From positions 1 through 50,517 of the forward strand of contig CALFVD010000058.1 of NCBI GenBank assembly GCA_937928005.1: DNA of 50,517 nt. The letters are read 5' to 3'. This DNA is from an uncultured Neomegalonema sp. (GTDB lineage Bacteria > Pseudomonadota > Alphaproteobacteria > Rhodobacterales > Rhodobacteraceae). Positions 10,273-19,110 of this stretch are shown here, piece after piece; the first letter of the stretch is position 1, and each line of letters starts with the position of its first letter. Position numbers and translations under genes: made by a program. The notes beneath the pieces were generated by a model. The model worked only from the letters and a program-made list of their open reading frames with translations, was not told the origin of the DNA and ran no database searches.

Positions 10273-11402
10273 ACGATCACCGGCAGTTCGGGAGCGGCGC
10301 GCTCGGTTAGTAGGCGAGGAGGACCATCGGTCACGACGAAATTCTCCTCATGCACCATCATACGGCCTTCGCTGACCGCCATGCTAGGTTCTAAAGTCAG
10401 GACCATGCCGGGTTCCAGCACAGTATGGTCAAAGCCGACCAGTGACGGCTCCTCGGTTAATTCGGTGCCGAGACCATGCCCAAGCCGCCCGATTCCGCCA
10501 CTCGTGCCGCCGATCACTTTCGCCATTGCTGAGAAAACCTGTGCGCAGGTGCGCCCCGGTCTTGCCGCCGCCAATCCGGCTTCGGTCGCTTGCCATAGCG
10601 TTTGATAGGCGGCTTTGGTTGCTTCGTCTGCATAACCAATCGCAAAATTGCGGTCGAAATCGCAGAAATACCCGCGCGCCGATGCCCCGGTATCGAGCAT
10701 CAACACGTCGCCTGTGCGTAGGGGTGTATTGGTGGGTGGCGAGATCACATCCGCATAGCCGCCCGGCCCCGCAGCGCCGACGAGATAGGGCACCTCCTCG
10801 GCTCCTTCTTCTAGCAGCGCGATACGAAAGGCGCGAAACGCGGCATCCAATCCCATACCTTCGGAAAACAGATCGCCAGCCCGTCCAAAGGCGCGTGATC
10901 CGGTGGCGCAGATTGCGGCTAGTGCCTCGATTTCGGCGGGCGATTTGACCATGCGCAGCGCGCGGATCAAAGGCGAAGCATCAACGAATTCCACCGACTC
11001 CAACCCCACGCGCAAACGCACGAAATCATTCATCGGCATTCGCAGCATACTGGAGCGGCCCATTGGCATCCCAACACTGCCATACCCACGCAAAGCATTG
11101 GCCAGCAGAGCAATACCGTCATCATCGGGGTGTGGCGAAGCCCATGTGCGGATATCGCTGACCCACGTCTCGGCCATGAGCGCCGCCCCGATTTCCGGGA
11201 TTACGGCAACCGGCTCCTCATTTTGTGGTATGATCAGGAACCACGGACGGGTCGGGCTTTGCCAGAAAGCGGTGCGAAAGCCTGAAAACCAGCGGATTTC
11301 AGGGTCGGTCGTCAGGAATAGTGCATCGATCTGTTCGGCGCGCATCATCGCCTGCGCCCGCGCAAGGCGCGCCTCGTATTCGGCGACCGGGAAGTCAGGC
11401 AT
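10269..11402 (-). CDS. M24 family metallopeptidase / Xaa-Pro dipeptidase-like hydrolase
   Basis: A 377-residue pita-bread hydrolase. The N-terminal creatinase-like domain covers about 1-150; the C-terminal M24 domain has all five metal ligands: Asp237 and Asp248 (LDTGASARGYFCDFD), His309 (RLGHGLG), Glu338 (TLEPS) and Glu352 (HEEN). Relatives include prolidase, creatinase and ectoine hydrolase (DoeA/EutD). The ATG at 11402 overlaps the upstream stop by 8 bp and fits the domain start; the longer start at 11429 would lie inside the previous gene. The operon with a PLP lyase and a racemase-like enzyme implies hydrolysis of an amino-acid derivative. The exact substrate is not known. Confidence 0.8.
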   Translation of the reverse strand: MPDFPVAEYEARLARAQAMMRAEQIDALFLTTDPEIRWFSGFRTAFWQSPTRPWFLIIPQNEEPVAVIPEIGAALMAETWVSDIRTWASPHPDDDGIALLANALRGYGSVGMPMGRSSMLRMPMNDFVRLRVGLESVEFVDASPLIRALRMVKSPAEIEALAAICATGSRAFGRAGDLFSEGMGLDAAFRAFRIALLEEGAEEVPYLVGAAGPGGYADVISPPTNTPLRTGDVLMLDTGASARGYFCDFDRNFAIGYADEATKAAYQTLWQATEAGLAAARPGRTCAQVFSAMAKVIGGTSGGIGRLGHGLGTELTEEPSLVGFDHTVLEPGMVLTLEPSMAVSEGRMMVHEENFVVTDGPPRLLTERAAPELPVIV

Positions 11403-12438
11403 CCTCTGGCTCCTCGGAGATATAGACAAGGGCGCGCATCCCCGGTTCCGCCATCTGGATCAGCGCCGCGACCCCTGCTGCGCCCGACGCCGTGCTTGGC
11501 ATTCCATACGAGGTTAGCCGGTCATTTGCGGCTGTCGCGTCCTCATCGGAAATCGTGATGAAGGTATCTGCCTCACGGGCGAGGTATTTTAAGGCCAGAT
11601 GCGATGGTTCCTTGCAATCTAGCCTACCCATATTCGAGACGGGACCGCTGACAACGATGGGTTTTCCCGCGCGTACGCTGTCGGCCAGGGCTGGGGCGGC
11701 AATCGGTTCAACGATTACGAGTTTCACGTCCGCGCCCCATTTTGCCCGCGCCATGGCCGCGCCCGCTGTAGCCAGCCCGCCGACACCAGCTTGCAGGAAC
11801 ACATGTGTCGGCTTTTCGGGCATCTGCACGACAGCCTCATCACCCATGAGCAAGTAGCCTTCCATGATATCGCGCGCGGTTGTGGTGTAACCTTCCCACG
11901 AGGTATCCGATAGCAGTTGCCAGTCGTTATGTTCTGCCGCCGCCATTGCCGCGACCATGCTTTCCTCGTAGTTCACGCCAGCGCGAATGACTTCGCCGCC
12001 CAACGCGCGTAGCCGTTCAGCGAATACTTCTGGCACTGAGTCAGACAGATAGACGACCCCACGCGCCCCGAACAGCCTCGCGCCCGCAACCAGTGACATT
12101 CCATGATTGCCTGCACTGGATGAGACATAGGTAACGCCAGAGAGCGCCGTTGCCGGATCACCGCCCACCGCTACGGCGGCTTTGGCAATAGCATAGGCTG
12201 CGCCCAGCGCCTTGAAGCTACCCAGACCCATACGCTGGCGTTCGTCCTTGGCGTAGAGCGATGCTATCCCTAGCTCTGTAGCCAGCGCATCAAGTGAAAC
12301 AAGCGGAGTTTCCTTCGCGATAGGGCATTGCGAGATCAGCGACCGTGCAGCGGCGATATCATGCGATATATCACCTTCTGCCATACCCTCTTCGGAGGGA
12401 AGGCCTTGGCCGCGCAAAGGATTTTCGAGCAAGGTCAT
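11395..12438 (-). CDS. PLP-dependent lyase, diaminopropionate ammonia-lyase-like (fold type II)
   Basis: A 347-residue fold-type-II PLP enzyme. Lys76 in GLGSFKALGAAYA is the Schiff-base lysine, SSAGNHG (107-113) is the phosphate/PLP loop, and HVFLQAGVGGLA (212-223) is typical of diaminopropionate ammonia-lyases (DpaL/YgeX). Asp178 (SDTSWEGY) is kept, but the Asp of the usual TDGNHG loop is Ala109, so the substrate or stereochemistry probably differs. A start at 12438 is preferred (GGAG 8 nt upstream); 12468 is possible. It is the first gene of a three-gene coupled operon, and probably releases ammonia from an amino acid made by the downstream hydrolase. Confidence 0.75.
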   Translation of the reverse strand: MTLLENPLRGQGLPSEEGMAEGDISHDIAAARSLISQCPIAKETPLVSLDALATELGIASLYAKDERQRMGLGSFKALGAAYAIAKAAVAVGGDPATALSGVTYVSSSAGNHGMSLVAGARLFGARGVVYLSDSVPEVFAERLRALGGEVIRAGVNYEESMVAAMAAAEHNDWQLLSDTSWEGYTTTARDIMEGYLLMGDEAVVQMPEKPTHVFLQAGVGGLATAGAAMARAKWGADVKLVIVEPIAAPALADSVRAGKPIVVSGPVSNMGRLDCKEPSHLALKYLAREADTFITISDEDATAANDRLTSYGMPSTASGAAGVAALIQMAEPGMRALVYISEEPEDA

Positions 12439-12501
12439 AGGGTAGGCTCCGGGTGTCAATTTTCGCAACCCTGCCCCTAAAGACGGCTGATGAAAAGCGT
12501 T

Positions 12502-12996
12502 TTACTCGTCGTATTCGGGCGGCTCAGGGAGCAGGCCTTCGGCGCCCCATGGCGCAACAGCGACTGCCGAGATCGAATTCTTCGGCGATCCTTCGATGAC
12601 CTTGTCAGAATAAGTTAGATAAACCAATACGTTACGTTCCGGATCATAAAACCGCACGACCTGAAGTTTCTTGAACAGGATCGACGTACGCTGTTGAAAT
12701 ACGTTTTCGCCTGCTTCTAACTCGCCCGTATAACTGATCGGCCCGACCTGACGACAGGCGATGGAGGCGTCAGAAGTATCCTCGGCCAGCCCCAGCGATC
12801 CCCGAATACCGCCAGTTTTGGCGCGTGAAAGGAAGCAAGAGACGCCCTTCACTTTTGGGTCGTCGAACGCTTCGATGATGATCTTGTGGTTCGCACCCAG
12901 TAGCTTAAACACGGTAGATACTTCGCCAATTTCGTCAGCCAGTGCCGGAAAGGCGAGAGTAAAGGCGGTCAGTGCAGCGATTGTAATGCGTTTCAT
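12502..12996 (-). CDS. creA: CreA family protein
   Basis: A 164-residue secreted or periplasmic protein with an N-terminal signal peptide ([20 protein letters not shown], cleavage likely after Ala20). The mature part matches the CreA family: [32 protein letters not shown], and [16 protein letters not shown] near the end. Two cysteines (Cys54, Cys81) fit the family. The function of CreA is still unclear. It is 63 bp upstream of the PLP lyase on the same strand and may be transcribed separately. Confidence 0.93.
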   Translation of the reverse strand: MKRITIAALTAFTLAFPALADEIGEVSTVFKLLGANHKIIIEAFDDPKVKGVSCFLSRAKTGGIRGSLGLAEDTSDASIACRQVGPISYTGELEAGENVFQQRTSILFKKLQVVRFYDPERNVLVYLTYSDKVIEGSPKNSISAVAVAPWGAEGLLPEPPEYDE

Positions 12997-13070
12997 CGTG
13001 AAATCTCCTCAACGGTACAAACTTTTCGCAGTGCAACATGGAGTGTGGTGCTTCCTGATCCAACCCCTAT

Positions 13071-13163
13071 AGCCATTTGCGATAAACCTGAGCCATGTTT
13101 CGCGCCAAGAGTTGCACGAAACATGGCGCTTGGTGATTCAGGATAATCGCAAATTGCTTTAAC
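13071..13163 (-). repeat. Dispersed palindromic repeat, copy A (inverted)
   Basis: A 93-bp imperfect palindrome. The inner arms are GCCATGTTTCGCGCC and CACGAAACATGGCGC; the outer arms contain TTTGCGATAAACCTGAG and CAGGATAATCGCAAA. Its reverse complement aligns over its whole length with the copies at 33111 and 49259. The stop codon of the rhomboid gene (13159-13161) lies inside its right edge, so the element follows that gene directly. Confidence 0.9.
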
Positions 13164-13875
13164 GTTTCATCGGTCCCCATGGTCCGGGTACGGGCAGCGG
13201 GGCATGGGGCATTTCTGGCCATTGCGGTGGGCGGCCTCTGCTGGTCCAGATCAGCCCGATGCCAAAGATGCCCGCGATGAAGCCGCCGATATGGGCGAAA
13301 TAGGCGACGCCGCCGCCATCCACGCCCCAATCGGCGATACCCATCACCACCTGCAATCCGATCCATGCGCCAAGCACGATCCATGCGGCGAGCGGGATGA
13401 CCTTGATGAAGAAGACGATGATGAACAACACATCGACCCGCGCTTTTGGAAACAATAGCAGATAGCCGCCCATCAACCCCGCAATCGCGCCCGATGCGCC
13501 GACATTGGGGATCATCGAAAACGGTTCCACGAGGATCTGCGCCGCCGATGCTCCCAAACCGCAAAGCAGGTAGAAGACCAACATCCCGACATGGCCGAGA
13601 TAGTCTTCAAGATTGTCGCCAAAGACCCACAGGAACAGCATGTTACCGCCCAGATGCATCCACCCCCCATGCATGAACATACAGGTGATGAGGGTGTGCA
13701 GCTCCGTCCCCGCCCAGATTTCGGCGGGCACCATCGCCCATGTATCGAAGATGCCATAGACCTGAGGCTCCGGCAGAAATCCATAGCCGAGATAGACCAG
13801 CACATTAATCGCAATCAGTGCATAGGCGACATAGGGCACCCGGTTCGATGGGTTATGGTCACGGAACGGAAACAT
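13159..13875 (-). CDS. Rhomboid family intramembrane serine protease
   Basis: A 238-residue polytopic membrane protease with about six to seven helices. The catalytic serine is Ser128 in GASGAIAG and the catalytic His is His195 in YFAHIGGFIAG. HLGGNMLFLW (74-83) provides the conserved His/Asn of the oxyanion region. The N-terminus (MFPFRDHNPSNRVPYV) matches the alphaproteobacterial rhomboid subgroup. It cleaves transmembrane segments of other membrane proteins; the substrate is unknown. It lies 63 bp downstream of the Liv-type permease gene on the same strand, and its stop codon is inside the palindromic repeat. Confidence 0.93.
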   Translation of the reverse strand: MFPFRDHNPSNRVPYVAYALIAINVLVYLGYGFLPEPQVYGIFDTWAMVPAEIWAGTELHTLITCMFMHGGWMHLGGNMLFLWVFGDNLEDYLGHVGMLVFYLLCGLGASAAQILVEPFSMIPNVGASGAIAGLMGGYLLLFPKARVDVLFIIVFFIKVIPLAAWIVLGAWIGLQVVMGIADWGVDGGGVAYFAHIGGFIAGIFGIGLIWTSRGRPPQWPEMPHAPLPVPGPWGPMKR

Positions 13876-13938
13876 GGATGCTCGACCTTTTTCTCAGATT
13901 GGCACGAGCATAGCGCGCCTCGACCCGTAGGCATAGGG

Positions 13939-15234
13939 TCAGGACCGTTCCGGGATCAATCCGCGCGGCGCAAAGCGCAATACAAGCAGCAAAATCAAGC
14001 CCATGGTCATCAGCCGCATATGCGCGGCGCTCTTGAGCAGATGCTCGCGTAAGGCGCTGTCTTCGGCAAGGCCAGAGGTTAGCACATCCATCAGCCACAG
14101 GCCGATAGGTTCAGCCTCAACCCAGAAGAACCAGATGACGAACCCGCCCAGCACTGCCCCCCAATTATTACCCGATCCACCTACGATTACCATCACCCAA
14201 ATCAGGAAGGTGAAGCGCAGCGGTTGATAAGAAGCGGGCGTGAACTGGCCATCCAGCGTGGTGAGCATGGCCCCCGCGATGCCAAGGACTGCCGAGCCAA
14301 GAACGAAGACCTGAAGGTGGCGGGCTTTGACATCCTTGCCCATTGCTTCGGCGGCGGTTTCGTTGTCGCGTATTGCGCGCATCATGCGGCCCCAGGGCGA
14401 TTTCAGCGCCCGTTCGGATAGCGACAAGACGATCAACAAGACCACCGTGAATAGGCCCGCATAACAAAGCTTGACCGCGACCGATGACATCTCGACCACG
14501 GGTATTCCCCAGCGTTCCGACAGATCAATCAACCATGGCGCGGATTGTAGATCCACTTCATAGGGGACAGGGCGGGGCAGCCCGTTGACGTTTTTGACCC
14601 CCCGCGTCAGCCAATCCTCGTTCTTGAGCATTGCAATGACGATTTCGGAGATTCCGAGCGTTGCAATGGCAAGGTAATCCGAGCGTAAGCCAAGGGATAC
14701 CTTGCCGATGATCCATGCGGCGGCGGCGGCAAACAATCCGCCGACGGGCCACGCGACCACAGCGGGCAAACCAAGCCCGCCCAGAAAACCTGTGCGCGCC
14801 GAATCCACCGCTTCGATCGCTTCAACCGCCGGATCAAACACGGCGCGGGCGGCGAAGGCTCCGGCGAGAAGTATCAGCGTTATTGCGATGCCACGCAGCT
14901 TGCCGCTGAGGCGATGATACAGCAGCACGACGATGCCTATCGTCACCGCCGCGACCAGTAATGCCAGCAACACCCCGCCGCCGCCTGCCGATATCGCCTC
15001 CGTGACCGGCGGCATGGTGATGACGATCCCGGCCAGTCCGCCCAGCGCGACAAAGCCCATCACGCCTACATTCAACAAGCCCGCATATCCCCATTGGATG
15101 TTGACCCCCAGCGACATAATCGCCGAGATCAGGCACAGGTTCAGGATTGCAAAGGCCAGCGGCCAACTCTGCATGAATCCAACGAGAGCGAGCAGCGCGA
15201 ACATAATCGCGAACATGAGGAATCCGCGCAGCAT
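13939..15234 (-). CDS. livM: Branched-chain amino acid-type ABC transporter permease (LivM family)
   Basis: A 431-residue inner-membrane permease of the LivM family with about ten helices. The family motif GRMMRAIRDNETAAEAMGKD, which couples to the ATPase, is present in the C-terminal third, followed by FVLGSAVLGIAGAML. It is longer than typical LivM because of an inserted loop around 240-270 and an extended C-terminal tail. Its ATG overlaps the stop of the LivH-type gene by one base (TGATG). With its four neighbours it forms a complete importer. The substrate class (branched-chain amino acid, urea or amide) cannot be fixed by sequence. Confidence 0.9.
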   Translation of the reverse strand: MLRGFLMFAIMFALLALVGFMQSWPLAFAILNLCLISAIMSLGVNIQWGYAGLLNVGVMGFVALGGLAGIVITMPPVTEAISAGGGGVLLALLVAAVTIGIVVLLYHRLSGKLRGIAITLILLAGAFAARAVFDPAVEAIEAVDSARTGFLGGLGLPAVVAWPVGGLFAAAAAWIIGKVSLGLRSDYLAIATLGISEIVIAMLKNEDWLTRGVKNVNGLPRPVPYEVDLQSAPWLIDLSERWGIPVVEMSSVAVKLCYAGLFTVVLLIVLSLSERALKSPWGRMMRAIRDNETAAEAMGKDVKARHLQVFVLGSAVLGIAGAMLTTLDGQFTPASYQPLRFTFLIWVMVIVGGSGNNWGAVLGGFVIWFFWVEAEPIGLWLMDVLTSGLAEDSALREHLLKSAAHMRLMTMGLILLLVLRFAPRGLIPERS

Positions 15235-16238
15235 CAGTACGACTTCCCGCTGAATAGGCCGGTCGGTTTGACCAACAACACGATGACGAGGATGGCAAAG
15301 GACACCGCGAATTTATAATCGGTCGAGAGCAGTTGCATCAATCCATCCACCTCGTACCCCATATAGCCAAACACCTTGCGGTAGGCGAAGGTCACGGCGA
15401 CCTCTGAAAATGCGATGACGAATCCGCCTGCAATCGCTCCTACCGGCGAGCCTAAGCCCCCGACAATGGCGGCGGCGAATATGGGCAGTAGGATTTGTAG
15501 GTAGGTGAACGGCTTGAAACTCTTGTCGAGGCCGTAGAGTGTACCCGCAATGGTGGCCAGCGCCGCCGTCAATATCCATGCGATCATCACCACGCGGTCG
15601 GGGTCGATGCCGGATAGCAGCGCGAGGTCTTCGTTGTCTGAATATGCCCGCATCGACTTGCCCGCGCGGGTGCGGTTCAGGAACCAAAACAATGCAATAA
15701 CCAGCAGAATGGTGACGATCAGGGTAATGCCTTGGCTCGATTTGATGGCCAGCCCTTCGCGTAGCCCGGTCATCTCCTTGAATTCGCGAGCCTTCATAAT
15801 GAAGCGCGTGCCATCATTAAATTGCCGGTCGTCCGGGCCGATCACAAAGCGGATCAACCCATTATAGAGGAACATCACCCCGATAGACGCGATGAGATAG
15901 ATTACGGGCGTCGATCTTTGTTGCCGATAAAACTTGTAGACATATCGGTCGGTTATGAGCAGCAGCAGCACCGTCGCCGCGATCCCGAAGGGCAGGGCGA
16001 GCAGGGCCGTGGGCAGCGGGCCGAGCGATATACCTACGCTCTGCATTGCCCAGGTCAGTAGGATGACGGTCATCGTCCCGAACGCCATCGTTTCGCCATG
16101 GGCGAAGTTGGAAAAGCGCAAAATCCCATAGATCAGCGTGATCCCCAGCGCGCCCAAGGCAAGCTGACAGCCATAGGTGATCCCCGGAACGATCAGGTAA
16201 TTGCCGAGCAGGGCGAGGGTGTTGAGAATATCCATCAT
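15234..16238 (-). CDS. livH: Branched-chain amino acid-type ABC transporter permease (LivH family)
   Basis: A 334-residue inner-membrane permease of the LivH family with about eight to nine helices. It shows the family's GITLIYGILRFSNFAHGE near residues 31-49 and KSMRAYSDNEDLALLSGID, the cytoplasmic loop that docks the ATPase, in the centre. The C-terminal region reads VGGLGSPVGAIAGGF. It overlaps the LivF-type gene by 4 bp (ATGA) and the LivM-type gene by one base. It forms a heterodimeric channel with the LivM-type protein. Confidence 0.92.
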   Translation of the reverse strand: MMDILNTLALLGNYLIVPGITYGCQLALGALGITLIYGILRFSNFAHGETMAFGTMTVILLTWAMQSVGISLGPLPTALLALPFGIAATVLLLLITDRYVYKFYRQQRSTPVIYLIASIGVMFLYNGLIRFVIGPDDRQFNDGTRFIMKAREFKEMTGLREGLAIKSSQGITLIVTILLVIALFWFLNRTRAGKSMRAYSDNEDLALLSGIDPDRVVMIAWILTAALATIAGTLYGLDKSFKPFTYLQILLPIFAAAIVGGLGSPVGAIAGGFVIAFSEVAVTFAYRKVFGYMGYEVDGLMQLLSTDYKFAVSFAILVIVLLVKPTGLFSGKSY

Positions 16239-16939
16239 CCCCCCAAGAACGCGCGGCGGACTTCTGGGTCGGCCAACAGCGTCGCGCCGGTATCGGTATA
16301 GCGGTTGCGGCCCTGTACCAGCACATAGCCCTTATCGGCGATATTCAACGCCTGCTTGGCGTTTTGCTCGACCATCAGAATGGCGATGCCAGTGCGGGCG
16401 ATTTCGATAATGCGGTCAAACAATTCATCCATAACAATGGGCGAGACCCCGGCGGTCGGCTCGTCGAGCATCAGCACGCCGGGCCGGGTCATCAGGGCGC
16501 GGCCCACGGCGACTTGCTGGCGTTGCCCCCCAGACAGCTCACCCGCCGCTTGCCGCCGTTTCTCGCGCAGGATGGGGAAGAGGGTATAGACCTGCTCCAT
16601 CGTCTCGCGGATATCGTCGTCACGGATGAACGCCCCCATTTCGAGGTTTTCCTCCACGCTCATCGACGGAAAGACATTGCCGGTCTGCGGCACGAAACCC
16701 ATGCCCTTGCGCACGCGCTCCTGCGGGGCCAGCGCGGTGATGTCTTCGCCATCCATCGTAACGGTGCCTTCGCGTAGGGACAGCATTCCAAAAATCGCCT
16801 TCATCGCCGTGGATTTGCCCGCCCCATTCGGCCCGACAACCACGGCAATTTCACCGCGCTCCACCCCAATAGTACAATCATGCAGGATATCAGCCCCACC
16901 ATAGCCGCCGGTCATGGATTGGCCGAGAAGGAAGGTCAT
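16235..16939 (-). CDS. livF: ABC transporter ATP-binding protein (LivF family)
   Basis: A 234-residue ATPase with Walker A GPNGAGKST (38-46), signature LSGGQRQQVAVGRAL and Walker B GVLMLDEPTAGVSP. The overall length and the ending VRRAFLGG are typical of LivF. It powers import with LivG on the cytoplasmic face. Its ends overlap both neighbours by 4 bp, so the four membrane and ATPase genes are tightly coupled. Confidence 0.93.
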   Translation of the reverse strand: MTFLLGQSMTGGYGGADILHDCTIGVERGEIAVVVGPNGAGKSTAMKAIFGMLSLREGTVTMDGEDITALAPQERVRKGMGFVPQTGNVFPSMSVEENLEMGAFIRDDDIRETMEQVYTLFPILREKRRQAAGELSGGQRQQVAVGRALMTRPGVLMLDEPTAGVSPIVMDELFDRIIEIARTGIAILMVEQNAKQALNIADKGYVLVQGRNRYTDTGATLLADPEVRRAFLGG

Positions 16940-17712
16940 GCCGTCGCCTTGTTCTTGAGGCCCGTGCCCAGATACGCCTCGATCACCCGCTCGTCAGACT
17001 GTACCTGCGCCGCCGTCCCCTCGGCCAATACGGTTCCTTCAGCCATAACGATCACCGGATCGCAGAGCCGGGCAATGAATTCCATGTCATGCTCGATCAT
17101 GCAGAAGGTATAGCCCCGCTCGCGGTTAAGGCGCAGAATCGCATCACCGATGGTGTTGAGCAGCGTGCGATTGACCCCCGCCCCCACCTCATCAAGGAAC
17201 ACAATCTTCGCATCCACCATCATCGTTCGGCCCAGTTCGAGCAGCTTTTTCTGACCCCCCGACAGGTTGCCTGCGCGTTCATCCGCGACATGGGCAATTT
17301 CCAAGAATTCAATCACTTCATCGGCGCGGGCGCGCACTTCCTCCTCACGCGCACGCACGGCAGAGGGATGAAACCATGCGCTCCAAAGCGCCTCTCCGGG
17401 TTGGTCAGGCGGCACCATCATCAGGTTTTCGCGCACCGTGAGGCTCGAAAATTCATGCGCGATCTGAAACGTGCGCAACATTCCCTTCGCGAATAGATCA
17501 TGGGGGGGTAGGCCGGTGATATCCTCACCATCGAGCAGCACGCGCCCAGAGGTCGGCTTGTAGACCCCCGCAATGACGTTGAACAGCGTCGTCTTGCCCG
17601 CACCATTCGGCCCAATCAGCCCAGTAATCGAGCCGCCCGCAATGGTCAGCGATGCGCCATCAACGGCATGGATGCCGCCGAAATGCTTGTGGAGGTTTTC
17701 GACGGTAATCAT
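16936..17712 (-). CDS. livG: ABC transporter ATP-binding protein (LivG family)
   Basis: A 258-residue ATPase with Walker A GPNGAGKTT, the LivG-type insertion with HDLFAKGMLRTFQIAHEF, signature LSGGQKKLLELGRTMM and Walker B KIVFLDEVGAGVN. The Walker B Glu is Glu but the usual Pro after it is Val (DEVGAG), a common LivG variant. The start at 17712 (MITVENLHKHFGG) is chosen because the longer frame to 17856 runs through an intergenic palindrome (17734-17796) and overlaps the upstream gene. Its partner is the LivF-type ATPase. Confidence 0.92.
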   Translation of the reverse strand: MITVENLHKHFGGIHAVDGASLTIAGGSITGLIGPNGAGKTTLFNVIAGVYKPTSGRVLLDGEDITGLPPHDLFAKGMLRTFQIAHEFSSLTVRENLMMVPPDQPGEALWSAWFHPSAVRAREEEVRARADEVIEFLEIAHVADERAGNLSGGQKKLLELGRTMMVDAKIVFLDEVGAGVNRTLLNTIGDAILRLNRERGYTFCMIEHDMEFIARLCDPVIVMAEGTVLAEGTAAQVQSDERVIEAYLGTGLKNKATA

Positions 17713-17733
17713 GGGCGTTGCCGCAAATAATGT

Positions 17734-17796
17734 GTCATCCCCGCGAAGGCGGTAATCTCGTTGATCGCGTGAGATCCCCGTGTTTGCGGGGATGAC
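17734..17796. repeat. Intergenic palindrome between the binding-protein gene and livG
   Basis: GTCATCCCCGC (17734-17744) and its exact complement GCGGGGATGAC (17786-17796) enclose 41 nt that include further CGCGAAGGCGG and CCCCGTGTTTGCGGGG segments able to pair. It is of the widespread proteobacterial type encoding 'VIP...GDD' in one frame. It sits in a polycistronic unit, downstream of the binding-protein gene, where it could attenuate or stabilise the message. Confidence 0.75.
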
Positions 17797-17824
17797 AGTT
17801 TTCTGGTTGTCACGATCGTTTAGA

Positions 17825-19006
17825 TCAACGGAATTTCGCCGTCGTGTTCTCACCATCCTTCACGAGAATCTCGCGGTAATTCCCCGCGCTCTCGCCGCCT
17901 CGTACCAACTCTACCGCCGTTGCGCCGACATAGTCGATATCGCCGCCATCAGCGAGTATCTTCAATCCCTTAGCCAGTTCACCCGGCAGGATTTCTTCGC
18001 CCGGCGCATTCGCCACGTCGAAAACCTTGTTCTTCAGCTTCGCGCTATCGCTCGACCCTGCCGCCTGCATCGCCAGCAGGATCAGCGCCGCCGCATCATA
18101 GCTTTCCGCCGAGAATGCATCGGGCGAGATACCGGACGCCTTCGCCATTGCATCAAAGAGTTCCGCACCTTCGCTATCGGTGCCCGGTACAGTGCCGTAG
18201 GAGCCGTCGAGGTCAGAACCAATCGCTTTTGGCAGGGCATCGCCGATCATACCGTCGGGCAGGACAAAGGTATCGAATGCGCCCGAATCGAGTGACCCTT
18301 GGATAATCCCTTTGCCGCCTTGGTCCAGATAGCCCGCAACCACCAGCACATCACCGCCCGCCTGTGCCAGCGCGCCGACTTCCGCCGAATAGTCGCCCTT
18401 ACCGTCTTCATGGGCGGCGGAAATCGTGACTTTGCCGCCCTGTTTGGTGAAGTTCTGTTCGATGCTTTCGGCCAGACCCTTGCCGTAGTCGTTATTGGTG
18501 AAGGTAATCGCGATTTCCTTCACGCCCTTGTCCTTGAGGATCTCCGCCAATACCTGCCCTTGGCGCGCATCGGAGGGGGCAGTGCGGAAGAAGAGATCGT
18601 CATCCTCCATATCCGACAGGGCGGGTGATGTAGCCGAAGGCGAAATCATCACAACACCATTCGCCATCGCGACATTCTGGAGAATCGCGGTTGTCACGCC
18701 GGAGCAATCTGCCCCGACCAGCGCGTTGACTTTATCGGAGGTGATGAGGCGTTCGGCGGCGGCGGTTGCGGCGGCGGAATCGACGCAGGTGCTATCGCCG
18801 CGTACCGGCGTAACCTTTGCGCCACCGAGCAGCGCGCCGCTTTCGCTCACTTCGCTCATGGCCAGTTCCGCGCTTTCCGCCATAGCCGGGGTTAGCGATT
18901 CAATCGGGCCAGTATAGCCAAGGATCACACCGAGTTTGATCTCTTCCGCGAAAGCGGGCGTTGATAGCATTGTGGTCGCGGCGAGTACGCGCAGCATCGT
19001 TTTCAT
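17825..19006 (-). CDS. ABC transporter substrate-binding protein (type I periplasmic fold, LivK-like)
   Basis: A 393-residue periplasmic binding protein with a cleavable signal peptide (MKTMLRVLAATTMLSTPAFA). The mature part begins EEIKLGVILGYTGPIESLTP, typical of the Peripla_BP_6/Leu-Ile-Val receptor family, and shows NALVGADCSGVTTAI and PSATSPALSDMEDDDLFFRT. It captures the ligand for the downstream permease/ATPase set. It is the first gene of the five-gene transporter unit, separated from livG by 112 bp holding a palindrome, an arrangement that often allows higher expression of the binding protein. Ligand unknown. Confidence 0.9.
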   Translation of the reverse strand: MKTMLRVLAATTMLSTPAFAEEIKLGVILGYTGPIESLTPAMAESAELAMSEVSESGALLGGAKVTPVRGDSTCVDSAAATAAAERLITSDKVNALVGADCSGVTTAILQNVAMANGVVMISPSATSPALSDMEDDDLFFRTAPSDARQGQVLAEILKDKGVKEIAITFTNNDYGKGLAESIEQNFTKQGGKVTISAAHEDGKGDYSAEVGALAQAGGDVLVVAGYLDQGGKGIIQGSLDSGAFDTFVLPDGMIGDALPKAIGSDLDGSYGTVPGTDSEGAELFDAMAKASGISPDAFSAESYDAAALILLAMQAAGSSDSAKLKNKVFDVANAPGEEILPGELAKGLKILADGGDIDYVGATAVELVRGGESAGNYREILVKDGENTTAKFR

Positions 19007-19110
19007 GGCAGTTATCCCTTTTGTCCCGTTACGCGCATACCTCGCGCGTCGTTGATCCCAGAAAGAAGTGTGATGCCATTGATGTCAACGGGTTATGTTT
19101 GGAATTGGGC

